Shown here in pieces: positions 51,874 to 60,930 of a stretch of 64,000 bases of DNA; positions within the stretch are counted from its first letter, which is position 1; each line of letters opens with the position of its first letter. Below the pieces are notes generated by a model. That model was not told the DNA's origin. It saw only the letters and a list, made by a program, of their open reading frames with translations, and ran no database searches. Origin of the DNA: Paenibacillus eucommiae (GTDB taxonomy: Bacteria; Bacillota; Bacilli; Paenibacillales; NBRC-103111); assembly GCF_017874215.1 (NCBI RefSeq), contig NZ_JAGGLB010000005.1, forward strand, positions 248,001 through 312,000, in the 5' to 3' direction. The position numbers and the translations under genes were made by a program.

Positions 51874-52662
51874 ATGACAAGGCAAAGACTTACCCGGGAG
51901 CAGCAGGAGTTTTATGAAACGAACGGCTATTTGATTGGTATGCCAGCTATTTTTGATGAACAAGAAGTAGAGCAATTAAATGCAGGTTTCAATAAAACGG
52001 TCGGGATGCTGAATGAGGGCGAAGTTCCTTCCGATATCATGGGATGGCATCAGACGAGCCGCTGGCAGTATAATATTTGTGCAAATCCGCAGATTTTGGA
52101 CTATGTTGAAGGCTTGCTCGGTCCAGATTTTTATCTGTGGGGCAGTGAGTTTATTACAAAAGCTCCGAAAAGTGAAAAAGTTGTCCCTTGGCATCAGGAT
52201 TCGTATTACTGGCCATTGACTCCACATAATTCTGTAACAGTATGGCTTGCTTTTACCGATGTTGATGAAGGAAATGCAGCGATGAAGGTAATTCCCGGTA
52301 CCCATAAGGGAGGCTTGGTCCAGCATAAAATCGCCGATGAAGAATCGATTCTCTCTTTTCAACTGTCGGATGGTACATTCCGTGAGGATAGTGCCGTTAC
52401 GCTATCGATCCCTGCAGGGGGAGTATCTTTGCATGATGATGCCATTGTTCATGGTTCACCTGCAAATGAGTCGGACCGTTGGAGAATAGGGTTTGTCATT
52501 CGATATTCCAGTACGGATGTGAAATGCGATCTGGAGAAGAATCCTAATTTCAAAGCGTACCTGATGCGTGGAGAGGATCGTTATCAGCATAATCCTCAGG
52601 GAGAAATCCCGACTGTGGACTTTGCCCGTCCTGAATCTTCGAAACGCATACGGAAACGTTAA
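51874..52662 (+). CDS. Phytanoyl-CoA dioxygenase-family protein
   Basis: 262 residues of the Fe(II)/2-oxoglutarate-dependent PhyH family. The metal-binding HxD is VPWHQDSYYWPL (near residue 110) and the distal His is LHDDAIVHGSPANESD (near 190), with the 2-oxoglutarate Arg in RWRIGFVIRYS. No signal peptide, so cytoplasmic. ATG 51874 follows AAGGAGTGAG. The sialidase-like gene starts 23 bases downstream, on the same strand, so they form an operon with the divergent AraC gene as regulator. Members hydroxylate diverse small molecules; the substrate here is unknown. Confidence 0.85.
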   Translation: MTRQRLTREQQEFYETNGYLIGMPAIFDEQEVEQLNAGFNKTVGMLNEGEVPSDIMGWHQTSRWQYNICANPQILDYVEGLLGPDFYLWGSEFITKAPKSEKVVPWHQDSYYWPLTPHNSVTVWLAFTDVDEGNAAMKVIPGTHKGGLVQHKIADEESILSFQLSDGTFREDSAVTLSIPAGGVSLHDDAIVHGSPANESDRWRIGFVIRYSSTDVKCDLEKNPNFKAYLMRGEDRYQHNPQGEIPTVDFARPESSKRIRKR

Positions 52663-52685
52663 AAAATGATAAAAGCAGGTGGGAG

Positions 52686-53801
52686 ATGCGTAGAGGGATT
52701 GTATATAAAGGGGAACAGCATTCAGAGCAGCAAAGCTGCGCATTCCCTGGCATTTGTGTGCTTCCTAGCGGGCGCTGGATATGCAGCTTTAGGGCTGCAC
52801 CACAGAAGCTGCAAACCAGGGGACAGCATGTTTTGATTACCTGGTCAGACGATCAAGGAACCACTTGGAGCGAACCTATCAAGCCGTTCGAGCCTCCAGT
52901 CCTGGAAGGAAAGCCTGGTTTATTTCGCAGTGCCTATCTGACTTCCTTGGGGGACAATACTTGCATAGCTGCTTTGTGCTGGGTTGATCACACTGACCCG
53001 GAGCTTCCTTTTTTCAATGAAGCGACAGAAGGGCTGCTCGACACGAAAATATTTCTGGCCAGATCGGACGATGGAGGAGAGCATTGGACAGCGGCCGAAC
53101 GGATGGACACCTCGCCTTTTCATATGCCCACGCCGCTTACGGGTCCTATTTTACATTTAACGAATGGGGAATTGGCCTGTCAGTTCGAGCTGAATAAGCA
53201 TTATGAGGATCCGGAAGTATGGAAGCATTCTTCGGTGCTGATGTTTTCCAAGGATGAAGGTCAAAGCTGGCAGGAGCATGTAATTACAAGCAATGATCCT
53301 GCGAATCGTGTGTTTTATTGGGATCAGCGTCCTAATACATTGCTTGATGGAACATTGCTCAACTTCTTCTGGACGTATGATAATGTTTCGGCGGACTATC
53401 TTAACATTCATTCGCGTAGCTCTAATAATTATGGACGTACATGGTCTGCATATCGGGATATCGGTGTGCCTGGTCAACCCGCGCCTCCGGTGCTGCTGAC
53501 AAATGGAAGGATAGCTTTGGTCTATGTGGACCGCACTTCAGCTCCCACGATTAAGCTGCGGATCAGCGGAGACGGGGGTCATACATGGCCGGAACCTACC
53601 GAAATCATATTGTACAAGCCAGAGCTTCAGCAGCAGAGCGTAGATAAAATGTCGATGCAGGATGCGTGGTCTGAGATGGGGAATTTTTCGGTGGGACTCC
53701 CGACAACCGCACGTTTGGCTGACGGAAGTGTGCTCGTCGTTTATTATGCGGGATCACAAACGGACCATACGGCGATCGAGTGGGTTTGCATTCCTCAGTA
53801 A
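52686..53801 (+). CDS. Sialidase-like (BNR/Asp-box) glycoside hydrolase
   Basis: 371 residues of the six-bladed propeller fold with five Asp-box motifs (S-x-D-x-G-x-T-W): SDDQGTTWSEP, SDDGGEHWTA, SKDEGQSWQE, SNNYGRTWSA and SGDGGHTWPE. The N-terminal GICVLPSGRWICSFRAAP has the first Arg-triad-like region. No signal peptide, so it acts inside the cell, unlike secreted sialidases. Starts at ATG 52686, 23 bases after PhyH, after AGGTGGGAG. Enzymes of this fold include exo-sialidases and neighbours of sugar-acid catabolism; the exact bond cut is not determined by the sequence. Confidence 0.85.
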   Translation: MRRGIVYKGEQHSEQQSCAFPGICVLPSGRWICSFRAAPQKLQTRGQHVLITWSDDQGTTWSEPIKPFEPPVLEGKPGLFRSAYLTSLGDNTCIAALCWVDHTDPELPFFNEATEGLLDTKIFLARSDDGGEHWTAAERMDTSPFHMPTPLTGPILHLTNGELACQFELNKHYEDPEVWKHSSVLMFSKDEGQSWQEHVITSNDPANRVFYWDQRPNTLLDGTLLNFFWTYDNVSADYLNIHSRSSNNYGRTWSAYRDIGVPGQPAPPVLLTNGRIALVYVDRTSAPTIKLRISGDGGHTWPEPTEIILYKPELQQQSVDKMSMQDAWSEMGNFSVGLPTTARLADGSVLVVYYAGSQTDHTAIEWVCIPQ

Positions 53802-53850
53802 GGTAGGGTGAAAGTTACTTTTGGACATACCATGACTAGTCAGGTAGGAG

Positions 53851-53897
53851 GCATCCTTAAAGTCTATTGAACTATAGGCTTAGGATGCTTTTTTTAT
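53851..53897 (+). terminator. Terminator of the PhyH-sialidase operon
   Basis: GCATCCTTAAAG pairs with CTTAGGATGC (one bulge) around TCTATTGAACTATAGG; T7 follows. Confidence 0.8.
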
Positions 53898-53924
53898 TAT
53901 TAATAAGAAAATTCAATGCTTTAC

Positions 53925-54077
53925 AGCGATGTAGCGTCAGGGCTTTAAAGTGTATTGAAAAAAGGGACATATTTGAAGCAAAGATCTTTGTATGTTCACT
54001 ATCCCTTTGCCTCAGGAGGGGGAAAAACCCCGGGAAAAACCCCGGGAAAAACCCCGGGAAAAACCCTTGTTGGCTTA
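53925..54077 (+). repeat. Flank-only relative of the hairpin repeat family
   Basis: About 100 bases resemble the left flank of copy 1 (TTTACAGCGATGTAGCG...; TATGTTCACTATCCC versus TATGATCACTATCCC), then AAACCCTTGTTGGC (54061-54074) matches the AAACCCTTGCTGGC that borders copy 1. The hairpin core itself is missing. Confidence 0.6.
54023..54066. repeat. 12-bp tandem repeat
   Basis: AAAAACCCCGGG occurs three times in a row (54023-54034, 54035-54046, 54047-54058), followed by AAAAACCC. It sits in the repeat-family flank, where copy 1 has only one AAAACCC. Confidence 0.85.
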
Positions 54078-54413
54078 TAAATCAGAACAAAGGGTTCCTC
54101 TAGATGCATTCCCGTAAGGAATTCCTACATTATAGGCACTTGTAGGGTGTCTCTTTTACTTTTTTTAAGATTACACGCAAGTCCCCTTACCCACCCTCAC
54201 CCTAATCAATAAATCAACACGTGGTAGTTACATTGAGCTATACTCCCTAATTACATGCTAACGCGCAATCTTGTCACAGTACTGGGCTAATTGATGAGTG
54301 TATCAGACATGGCCCTGCATCTGACCTAGGAGGTCCAACATTCCCGCTGGCGGGTTGTGCTCGCTTTTATTGATTAAAGTTACCAACTTGGTCAATCCTC
54401 TATAAAATCACTA
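54078..54413. other. Gene-free stretch before DIP1984
   Basis: 336 bases with no supportable gene. A small CCCGC/GCGGG hairpin lies near 54348. Nothing else recognised. Confidence 0.5.
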
Positions 54414-54875
54414 TTAGTCCTCAAGTAATTCAATAGTCCAATTCTTTTCTTGAATTTTAAAATCAAGTTCTCGATATTTTTTAGATAGATCATCTACCTG
54501 TCTCTGGATTTCATTGACTTCGATTGTTCTATAGAACTTAACTTCAGACCGGCTGAATCTATCCTGTTTAATCGACGCTGTTTCAAGTAAATCGCTTAAA
54601 ATATTTCTTGTCTGCATGATTTTATCGCGTTCGGCAAGAGCATCCGAAATACTCATATTTGCATCAAAAGGGGTGAATGAGTTTGTATGATTAATCTTTT
54701 TAATCCAGCTAGTCAGCTCTTCCAATGTTCTATTCAATTCTGTAAAGAGCATTGCTGGTTCTTCTGCAGGCTGTTCGCCCTCTTGAACTTTAATGACTCT
54801 TTCCAGCCTTTGTTTCAGTTGAGCAACCTTCCGTTGGCAATCTGCCCTTAGAACCAATGCTTCTGCTAGTTTCAT
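54414..54875 (-). CDS. DIP1984-family protein
   Basis: 153 residues from ATG 54875 (GGAGGAAA upstream; an earlier start at 54944 has no site). KLAEALVLRADCQRKVAQLK at the N-terminus and helical, coiled-coil-like SRSEVKFYRTIEVNEIQRQV with IQEKNWTIELLED at the end are typical of the DIP1984/septicolysin-related family. Largely helical, no membrane span. Function unknown. Isolated gene with no clear partner. Confidence 0.85.
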   Translation of the reverse strand: MKLAEALVLRADCQRKVAQLKQRLERVIKVQEGEQPAEEPAMLFTELNRTLEELTSWIKKINHTNSFTPFDANMSISDALAERDKIMQTRNILSDLLETASIKQDRFSRSEVKFYRTIEVNEIQRQVDDLSKKYRELDFKIQEKNWTIELLED

Positions 54876-55234
54876 AGATTTCCTCCAATTCCGCTTGAAC
54901 ACATAAATATGCTTGTTAGCCCAGCTTCCTGTCCATTGTAACAAATATGCAAGAATTTGGATATGGAGAAAGAGTATAGGCTTTCCGAGATAGACAGTTT
55001 TAAATACTTTTCCGTGTGTTTTTCTTGTAAACAGGAAGGGAATTTGCGTCTTGCATGCAGATAAGGTATATATAATTAGAGGCTGTTTGAATTTGTCTAT
55101 TCAGCTTCTATCATACAGATAAAAGCCCGCTAAGCAACTGGACTATGGTCTAATAAGAACTCGACTTTGGTTTATTTAGAAAAGATGACTCTTCTTGTAT
55201 GATAAATGGGCACAGGTAAGGGAATGAAAAAGAA

Positions 55235-55290
55235 GTGCAGAGCAGAGCAAAACAGTGCAGTGCAGGGCAAAGCGAAGCGAAGCAAAGCAA
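55235..55290. repeat. Low-complexity GCA/GCAAA array
   Basis: A run of overlapping AGCA, GTGCA and GCGAA units just before the DedA gene; no coding sense. Transcribed, it would lie in the DedA leader. Confidence 0.7.
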
Positions 55291-55333
55291 TTTCGGGTTG
55301 ATGAAGCTGTTGGATAATTGAGGAGAGCGTTCC

Positions 55334-55990
55334 ATGAATGTTATGGCATTTATTGAGAGTTTATTTGAACAATATGGATACCTGGTTCTGTTAATTGGGC
55401 TGCCTCTGGATTTTATTGCATTACCGATACCAGGACAAACGACATTAACGTATACGGGTTATTTATCTTATAAAGGTGTACTTGAATGGCTGCCTGCGGT
55501 GGGGGTGGCTTTTTCAGGTTCGATTATTGGGATTACTACAACTTATTTGATAGGAAGCAAGCTTGGCATGCCGTTTATTGAGCGTTATGGGAAGTGGCTG
55601 TTTTTGAAGCCGGCTTACTTGGATAAGACAAGGCATTGGTATGGGAAATATGGAAACAGGATGCTTTTTATCAGTTTTTTTATTCCGGGAGTCAGACAAT
55701 TTTTTGGCTATTTTGTAGGCATCATTCGGGTTCCTTTTCGCACTTTTGCCTTGTATGCTTACACAGGCGCTGCTTTTTGGGTGCTTGTGTTTGTTGGAAT
55801 AGGGTATGTCTTTGGTGAGCAGTGGCAGTTTGTTTTTGGACTGGTGGAAGAGTATATAAAGTATATTTTTATTGGCTTGGGCTGTGTACTGGTTACGTTC
55901 TTTTTCCTGAGATGGCGAAATCGGTCGAAAATGCGGATATTGAGACTGAGCAAAGAATTGGACAAACGAAAGGAGAAACAGTCAAGCTAA
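55334..55990 (+). CDS. DedA-family membrane protein
   Basis: 218 residues with five to six membrane segments. The family signature is seen in IALPIPGQTTLTYTGYL, GSIIGITTTYLIGSKLG, FERYGKWLFLKP-like and FIPGVRQFFGYFVGI (F.P..R). DedA proteins flip undecaprenyl phosphate or other lipids, and help resistance to cationic stress. ATG 55334 follows GAGGAGAGCG. Ends with a basic tail (LSKELDKRKEKQSS). Stands alone upstream of the ABC-cNMP gene. Confidence 0.9.
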   Translation: MNVMAFIESLFEQYGYLVLLIGLPLDFIALPIPGQTTLTYTGYLSYKGVLEWLPAVGVAFSGSIIGITTTYLIGSKLGMPFIERYGKWLFLKPAYLDKTRHWYGKYGNRMLFISFFIPGVRQFFGYFVGIIRVPFRTFALYAYTGAAFWVLVFVGIGYVFGEQWQFVFGLVEEYIKYIFIGLGCVLVTFFFLRWRNRSKMRILRLSKELDKRKEKQSS

Positions 55991-56321
55991 GAGGCGGGAA
56001 GCTAAAGTGACGGATGCTAAAGGGAGGAGGCGAAAAGCAGGCAATTGCTCCGACTATTTCTCGGGAAATAATTTGGGGGAAAATGTCATAATTTCAAAGT
56101 TGAATACATGAATGCACAGATGAATGCACTAAAACTATGAATACTGTAAACAACTTCAGTTTCTCATGAGATCATGATATACTTTTGCCACACATGCAAG
56201 GAATGGTAAACGCTTACACGGATAGCGCGGATAGCAGGGATAGCGCTGATAGAAATGTCCATATCCAACCAAGCGGAACGTCTAAGCGTAATACTTTTAA
56301 TATTAAAAGGAGTTTATTACG
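55991..56321. other. Intergenic region before the ABC transporter
   Basis: 331 bases. It contains a catabolite-responsive-element-like sequence (56205-56218), a run of GGATAGC-type repeats (56219-56252) and AAAGGAG at 56307-56313 before ATG 56322. No other feature seen. Confidence 0.6.
56205..56218 (+). promoter_or_regulatory. CcpA-type catabolite-responsive element candidate
   Basis: GGTAAACGCTTACA differs from the consensus TGWAANCGNTNWCA only at the first base. It is 103 bases upstream of the ABC transporter. One mismatch and no CcpA evidence, so tentative. Confidence 0.35.
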
Positions 56322-58484
56322 ATGGTTCTTACTGTCATCAGGCATTTGCTTAGCTATATGCGGGCATACAAGCCGCTGGCTGCATTCTTTTTTCTGGCTT
56401 TACTTCTGGATCTCGCTTTTTTGTCACTTGCTCCTTTAAGCTTTAAAGTGCTCATAGATAAGGCTATTATTCCTCAGGATATCGATTATTTTGTTCTTAT
56501 TTTATTGGTGGTGGGCATCAGCGGCTTGATTTGTATGAGCGCTGGAGTGGCGAGTGATTATGCGCTTGCCAAGCTGACTGCACGTGTACAGAAGGATTTG
56601 CGTCAGCGGCTTTTTGAGCATATGCAGCATGTCAATATCGGTTTTTTTCAGAAAACCCGCTCGAGTGAGCTCCTTTCCTATTTTTCCGTCGACTTGCCGT
56701 CCATTGAGAGGGCGATGAACTCGATCCTGACTATCGGCATTCAATCGGTAACCGTCGTAGTTATCAGCACAGCCGTACTATTTTATTTGCAATGGAGCAT
56801 GGCTGTGGCGATCCTGTTAGGAGCCGTCCTAATTTTCTTGGGGCCCTACCTGCTTGGCCGCCGGGCACAGGCGATGAATGTTTTACATAAAGAACAGCTT
56901 GAAATCATGATCGGTGATTTACAGGAGAATATCAAAGCACAGAAGGTAATCAAAGGATTTAATCTGCAGCATGCAATGACCAACAAATTCACTTCCAGGC
57001 TGCAAACGATGTTTCTGATCCACTATCGAAAAAATGTAATCAATGCCCAGCTGGAACGCCTTCCAATGGTCAGCCTGCTGCTTGTCAACCTCACTATTAT
57101 TGGGCTTGGCTCCTATTTGGCTCTCCGCGGCCATATCACGCTGGGAGCTCTGGTCGCCTTTTTCACGATGTATACTTCAATGGGGAATTCAGTATTTAAC
57201 CTGACTTTCACCATAACTGCCTTTACCGATGTTTCGGTTAGCATCGAACGCATGCAAAAGCTGATGCAAGCACCGCTGGAAGCAGCTGACGGCTCTTATA
57301 TGGAGCACTTGCAGGAGCAGCTGCCGGAAATCCGTTTTGCCGATGTGTCGTTTAAATATACAGAGGATAGGGATGTTTTGAAAAAAATTGATTTGCATAT
57401 TCCTCCAGGTTCGACAGCTGCATTTGTAGGTTCAAGTGGTTCGGGAAAAAGTACACTGGTTCAGTTAATACTTGGCTTCTATGAGCCTGGTGAAGGGCAT
57501 ATCGAGATTAATCGGCATCGGCTGGAGACATTGAATCGGGGTTACTTCCGTGAACAGATTGGCGTCGTATTTCAGGAAAATTTCCTGTTTAACGGAACGA
57601 TCCTGGACAATATCCGTATCAGTAAACCGGAAGCAAGCACGGAGGAAGTCATCGAGGCAGCCAAAAAAGCAGAAATTCACGACTACATCACTAGCCTGCC
57701 GGCGCGTTATGAGACAGTAGTGCTAGATGAGGGAGCGAACTTCTCTGGCGGACAGCGTCAGCGGCTGGCAATTGCCCGTGCGATTTTGAGGAATCCCCCT
57801 ATTTTACTGTTGGATGAAGCTACTTCTGCATTGGACCCTATCTCTGAAGCTTCCATCAATCGCACATTCGAGGAATTATCGAAAAACCGCACGGTCGTCA
57901 CAGTTACACATCGCTTGTCTTCGATTACTGGAGCGGACAGCATCTTTGTTTTCGATCAAGGCCGGCTGGTAGATAGTGGAACGCATCAGGAAATGCTCCA
58001 TAATGGTGGTTATTATAAGGAACTGTGGGACAAGCAGAATGGCCTGTCCGTTTCTCTTAGTGGTCAGGAAGCGGAGATTGACGGGGAACGGCTTGCGCGT
58101 CTTCCTTTTTTCCGTGGCATTGATATGGACGTGCTTAAAGAAATAAAAGGTCTGTTTAACACCGAGACATTCGCCGCGGGACAACCGGTTATCCATGCAG
58201 GTGAACAAGGTGAGAAATTTTACTTAATTGCCCGTGGAAGGGTGGAGATTACTAAACATGATCCTGCTGCTGAAGAAGGGAAGGTCCGGCTCGCTATTCT
58301 GGAGGATGGGGACCACTTTGGGGAAATTGCCTTATTGGAAAATATTCCACGCACAGCAGACGTTACAACGATCACACCTTGTGTCTTTCTCACCCTGCAG
58401 CGTAAGGTTCTGTATTACGTCCTCTCCAAATACCCGGAGATCGATACCCGTGTTAGGCAGACGTTAAAGGAACGTAAGAATTAA
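56322..58484 (+). CDS. ABC exporter fused to a cyclic-nucleotide-binding domain
   Basis: 720 residues. Six-helix ABC exporter domain (~10-300), then an ATPase: Walker A GSSGSGKST (~375), Q-loop FQENFLFNGT, signature NFSGGQRQRLAI (~472), Walker B ILLLDEATSALD (~493), and H-loop THR (~527). From ~590 a cNMP-binding domain follows (IHAGEQGEKFYLIARGRVEI, DGDHFGEIALLENIPRTADV, with the phosphate-cassette FGEIALLE...RTAD), ending at the C-terminus. ATG 56322 after AAAGGAG. The tail should bind a cyclic nucleotide and could switch transport, as in ABC-cNMP fusions of Bacillales; substrate unknown. A terminator follows at 58513-58548. Confidence 0.9.
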   Translation: MVLTVIRHLLSYMRAYKPLAAFFFLALLLDLAFLSLAPLSFKVLIDKAIIPQDIDYFVLILLVVGISGLICMSAGVASDYALAKLTARVQKDLRQRLFEHMQHVNIGFFQKTRSSELLSYFSVDLPSIERAMNSILTIGIQSVTVVVISTAVLFYLQWSMAVAILLGAVLIFLGPYLLGRRAQAMNVLHKEQLEIMIGDLQENIKAQKVIKGFNLQHAMTNKFTSRLQTMFLIHYRKNVINAQLERLPMVSLLLVNLTIIGLGSYLALRGHITLGALVAFFTMYTSMGNSVFNLTFTITAFTDVSVSIERMQKLMQAPLEAADGSYMEHLQEQLPEIRFADVSFKYTEDRDVLKKIDLHIPPGSTAAFVGSSGSGKSTLVQLILGFYEPGEGHIEINRHRLETLNRGYFREQIGVVFQENFLFNGTILDNIRISKPEASTEEVIEAAKKAEIHDYITSLPARYETVVLDEGANFSGGQRQRLAIARAILRNPPILLLDEATSALDPISEASINRTFEELSKNRTVVTVTHRLSSITGADSIFVFDQGRLVDSGTHQEMLHNGGYYKELWDKQNGLSVSLSGQEAEIDGERLARLPFFRGIDMDVLKEIKGLFNTETFAAGQPVIHAGEQGEKFYLIARGRVEITKHDPAAEEGKVRLAILEDGDHFGEIALLENIPRTADVTTITPCVFLTLQRKVLYYVLSKYPEIDTRVRQTLKERKN

Positions 58485-58512
58485 TGACTTTAGAACCTTC
58501 GTAAAAGTAGAG

Positions 58513-58548
58513 CAACCGTCGTCCAATTGGGGCAGCGGTTGTTTTTTA
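58513..58548 (+). terminator. Terminator of the ABC-cNMP gene
   Basis: CAACCG (58513-58518) with CGGTTG (58536-58541) around a CCAATTGG palindrome, then T7. Confidence 0.8.
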
Positions 58549-58631
58549 TTTTGAGTAAAGTTCTATAATATTGTATGATGGATGAGGGCGCTTTTGGCGT
58601 TCAAATTCTATGAATAAGGTGAGTCGATCGG

Positions 58632-59660
58632 ATGAATCCAAGAGATCTTCAATATAAAATGCCAGCGGAGTGGGAGGCGCACGAACGCACATTTCTGTCC
58701 TGGCCCGTGCAGGATTCCATGTGTTTTCCGCAGGATTATGATACCGTTTGTGCAGGATACGCTGAGTTAATCCGAGCTATTGCCGAGTTCGAGCCCGTGA
58801 CTGTAGTTGTGAATCCAGCAGATTTGGAGCAGATAAGTGCATTGTTTAACGAGGATAACGTGGAATGTTTGCCGATTCCTCATAATGATGCCTGGCTCAG
58901 AGATAATGGGCCGACATTTGTAGTGAATGAGCAGGGTGAGCGGGCAGGAATCAACTGGCGGTTTAATGCTTGGGGCGGCAAGTATGAGCCTTGGGACCTG
59001 GATGATGCAGTGGCGCCTAGTATTTTGCAGCAGCTTGAGATGCGCCGGTTCGATGCACCGCTTGTGATGGAAGGCGGCTCGCTGCATGTGGATGGCGAAG
59101 GCACGCTCATTACGACAGAGGAATGCCTCTTGAACAAGAACCGCAATCCTGAGCTTGACCGGGAACAGATCGAAGAACTTGTGAAACAGTATGTGAACGT
59201 CGAAAACATCATTTGGCTAAAGCGTGGACTGGCTGGCGATGAAACGGACGGGCATGTTGATAATATAGCTTGTTTTGCAGCTCCGGGAACGATAATTGTA
59301 CAGGTATGCGAGGATCCTGAGGATGAAAATTATGCCATAACCCAGGACAACCTGCGTACGCTGAGTGAGGCCGTTGATGCCCGCGGGAGAAAGCTGGAGC
59401 TTATCTTGATTCAACAGCCGCCTGCGGCATTCCATGAAGGAAATCGTCTCACGCTGAGCTATTTGAACTTTTATTTTGTTAACAACGGCATTATTCTGCC
59501 AGTGTTTGGCGGAGCGGCCGAGCATACGGACCTGCTTGCTGAGCAGGCGTTGAGCCGGGCTTTCCCCGACCGCCGCGTTCGCACCATCAACGGGATGGCG
59601 ATTATTCGCGAAGGTGGGAATGTGCACTGCACAACCCAGCAACTGCCAGCAGGGAAGTAG
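58632..59660 (+). CDS. aguA: Agmatine deiminase
   Basis: 342 residues, full length for the peptidyl-arginine-deiminase-like agmatine deiminase. It opens with MPAEWEAHERTFLSWP, has the substrate-binding NDAWLRDNGPTFVV and FNAWGGKYEPWDLDD, the active-site Glu/His region WLKRGLAGDETDGHVDN, and the catalytic Cys in GGNVHCTTQQLP at ~331. It converts agmatine to N-carbamoylputrescine and ammonia. ATG 58632; upstream AAGGTGAG is usable. The next gene, 83 bases on, is N-carbamoylputrescine amidase, completing putrescine synthesis. They form the arginine-decarboxylase route to polyamines and connect to the BpsA-like gene at 39805. Confidence 0.95.
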   Translation: MNPRDLQYKMPAEWEAHERTFLSWPVQDSMCFPQDYDTVCAGYAELIRAIAEFEPVTVVVNPADLEQISALFNEDNVECLPIPHNDAWLRDNGPTFVVNEQGERAGINWRFNAWGGKYEPWDLDDAVAPSILQQLEMRRFDAPLVMEGGSLHVDGEGTLITTEECLLNKNRNPELDREQIEELVKQYVNVENIIWLKRGLAGDETDGHVDNIACFAAPGTIIVQVCEDPEDENYAITQDNLRTLSEAVDARGRKLELILIQQPPAAFHEGNRLTLSYLNFYFVNNGIILPVFGGAAEHTDLLAEQALSRAFPDRRVRTINGMAIIREGGNVHCTTQQLPAGK

Positions 59661-59742
59661 GAAGTAAGCGTTGTTGTTTAAAGCTAACGAAATTAGTGAA
59701 AGTTATTGAAGGTTTACAAAAGCTGAGGGAGGTATCGGTATT

Positions 59743-60618
59743 ATGAGAAATGTTAAAGTGGCAGCAACTCAAATGAGCTGCTCTTGGGATATAGATGATA
59801 ATATTCGTAAAGCCGACGCATTAGTGCGAAAGGCAGCGGCTGAGGGAGCGCAGATCATTTTACTGCAGGAGCTGTTCGAGACCCCTTACTTCTGTCAGAA
59901 GGAAAAGTCGGATTACTATCAATATGCAACAGAATTGGAGCATAATAAGGCGGTTAATCACTTCCGCGAGCTGGCTAAAGAGCTCAAGGTTGTGCTGCCA
60001 ATCAGCTTCTATGAGAAAAAGAACTACGCACGGTATAATTCGCTGGCGGTCATTGATGCGGACGGCGAGGTATTGGGACGCTACCGGAAAAGCCACATTC
60101 CTGACGGACCAGGCTATGAAGAAAAGTTTTACTTCAATCCAGGTGACACAGGCTTCAAGGTATGGAACACGCGTTATGCCAAAATTGGCGTCGGCATTTG
60201 CTGGGACCAATGGTATCCTGAAGCCGCCCGGTGCATGACACTTATGGGGGCAGAGATTTTATTCTACCCGACAGCCATTGGCTCTGAGCCCCAGGATGGC
60301 TCCATCGACTCCAAGGACCACTGGCAGGTCTGCATGCTTGGCCACGCGGGAGCAAACCTGATTCCCGTCGTTGCTTCGAACCGGATCGGCAAGGAAGAGG
60401 ATGAAGATTCATCCATCTCTTTCTACGGTTCATCGTTTATTGCCGGCCCGCAGGGAAATAAGGTGCAGGAAGCGAATCGCACTGACGAGGGAATACTGGT
60501 CGCCGAGTTTGACCTTGATCAGCTGGAGACACAGCGAATCGAATGGGGCATATTCAGGGACCGCCGTCCCGAGCTTTATAAAATCATTGCAACCTACGAC
60601 GGAGAACAACCCGTTTAG
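59743..60618 (+). CDS. aguB: N-carbamoylputrescine amidase
   Basis: 291 residues of the nitrilase superfamily (carbon-nitrogen hydrolases). The Glu-Lys-Cys triad is visible: LLQELFETPYF (Glu ~41), GRYRKSHIPDGPGY (Lys ~116), and VGICWDQWYPEA (Cys ~153). EWGIFRDRRPELY at the C-terminus is typical of the AguB/plant-type amidase. It hydrolyses N-carbamoylputrescine to putrescine, ammonia and CO2. Lies directly after agmatine deiminase; GAGGGAGGT precedes ATG 59743. A terminator follows at 60629-60665. Confidence 0.95.
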   Translation: MRNVKVAATQMSCSWDIDDNIRKADALVRKAAAEGAQIILLQELFETPYFCQKEKSDYYQYATELEHNKAVNHFRELAKELKVVLPISFYEKKNYARYNSLAVIDADGEVLGRYRKSHIPDGPGYEEKFYFNPGDTGFKVWNTRYAKIGVGICWDQWYPEAARCMTLMGAEILFYPTAIGSEPQDGSIDSKDHWQVCMLGHAGANLIPVVASNRIGKEEDEDSSISFYGSSFIAGPQGNKVQEANRTDEGILVAEFDLDQLETQRIEWGIFRDRRPELYKIIATYDGEQPV

Positions 60619-60628
60619 ATTCTCAGTA

Positions 60629-60665
60629 AAGCCTGCTTGAGTGTTTTCTCTTAAGCAGGCTTTTT
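60629..60665 (+). terminator. Terminator of aguAB
   Basis: AAGCCTGCTT (60629-60638) with AAGCAGGCTT (60653-60662), loop GAGTGTTTTCTCTT, then a T-rich tail. Confidence 0.9.
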
Positions 60666-60717
60666 GTTGTATATACGGATTTTTCTGAGTGGCGTCGGCA
60701 TTGGTGCTGCTAATTAT

Positions 60718-60802
60718 GACGATGACGATGACGATGGCAGTGGTAGTGTTAGTGGTAGTGATGGTGATGGTGATGGTGATGGTGATGGTGGTGGTGGGTG
60801 GA
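60718..60802. repeat. GAC/GGTGAT microsatellite
   Basis: (GAC-GAT)n passing into (GGTGAT)n and (GGTGGT), about 85 bases. No frame here is supported as coding. Confidence 0.9.
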
Positions 60803-60930
60803 CTTGGACTTAACTAGCGGAAAATTTTTTTCTGAGCTATGTGCAATTATCGATTTGACGGGAGCTGCATGATGCCTTGATGGTCGTGGGGTATGATGGG
60901 CATGAGTATGGGGGATGGGTATGAGACATA

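Noticed and set aside
53867..54103. 78-codon plus-strand open frame near 54 kb
   Set aside because: It runs through a terminator and a tandem repeat (PGKNPGKN-type product) with no ribosome binding site.
55150..55335. Cysteine-rich 61-codon frame before DedA
   Set aside because: It is produced by the GCA/GCAAA low-complexity array and has no ribosome binding site.
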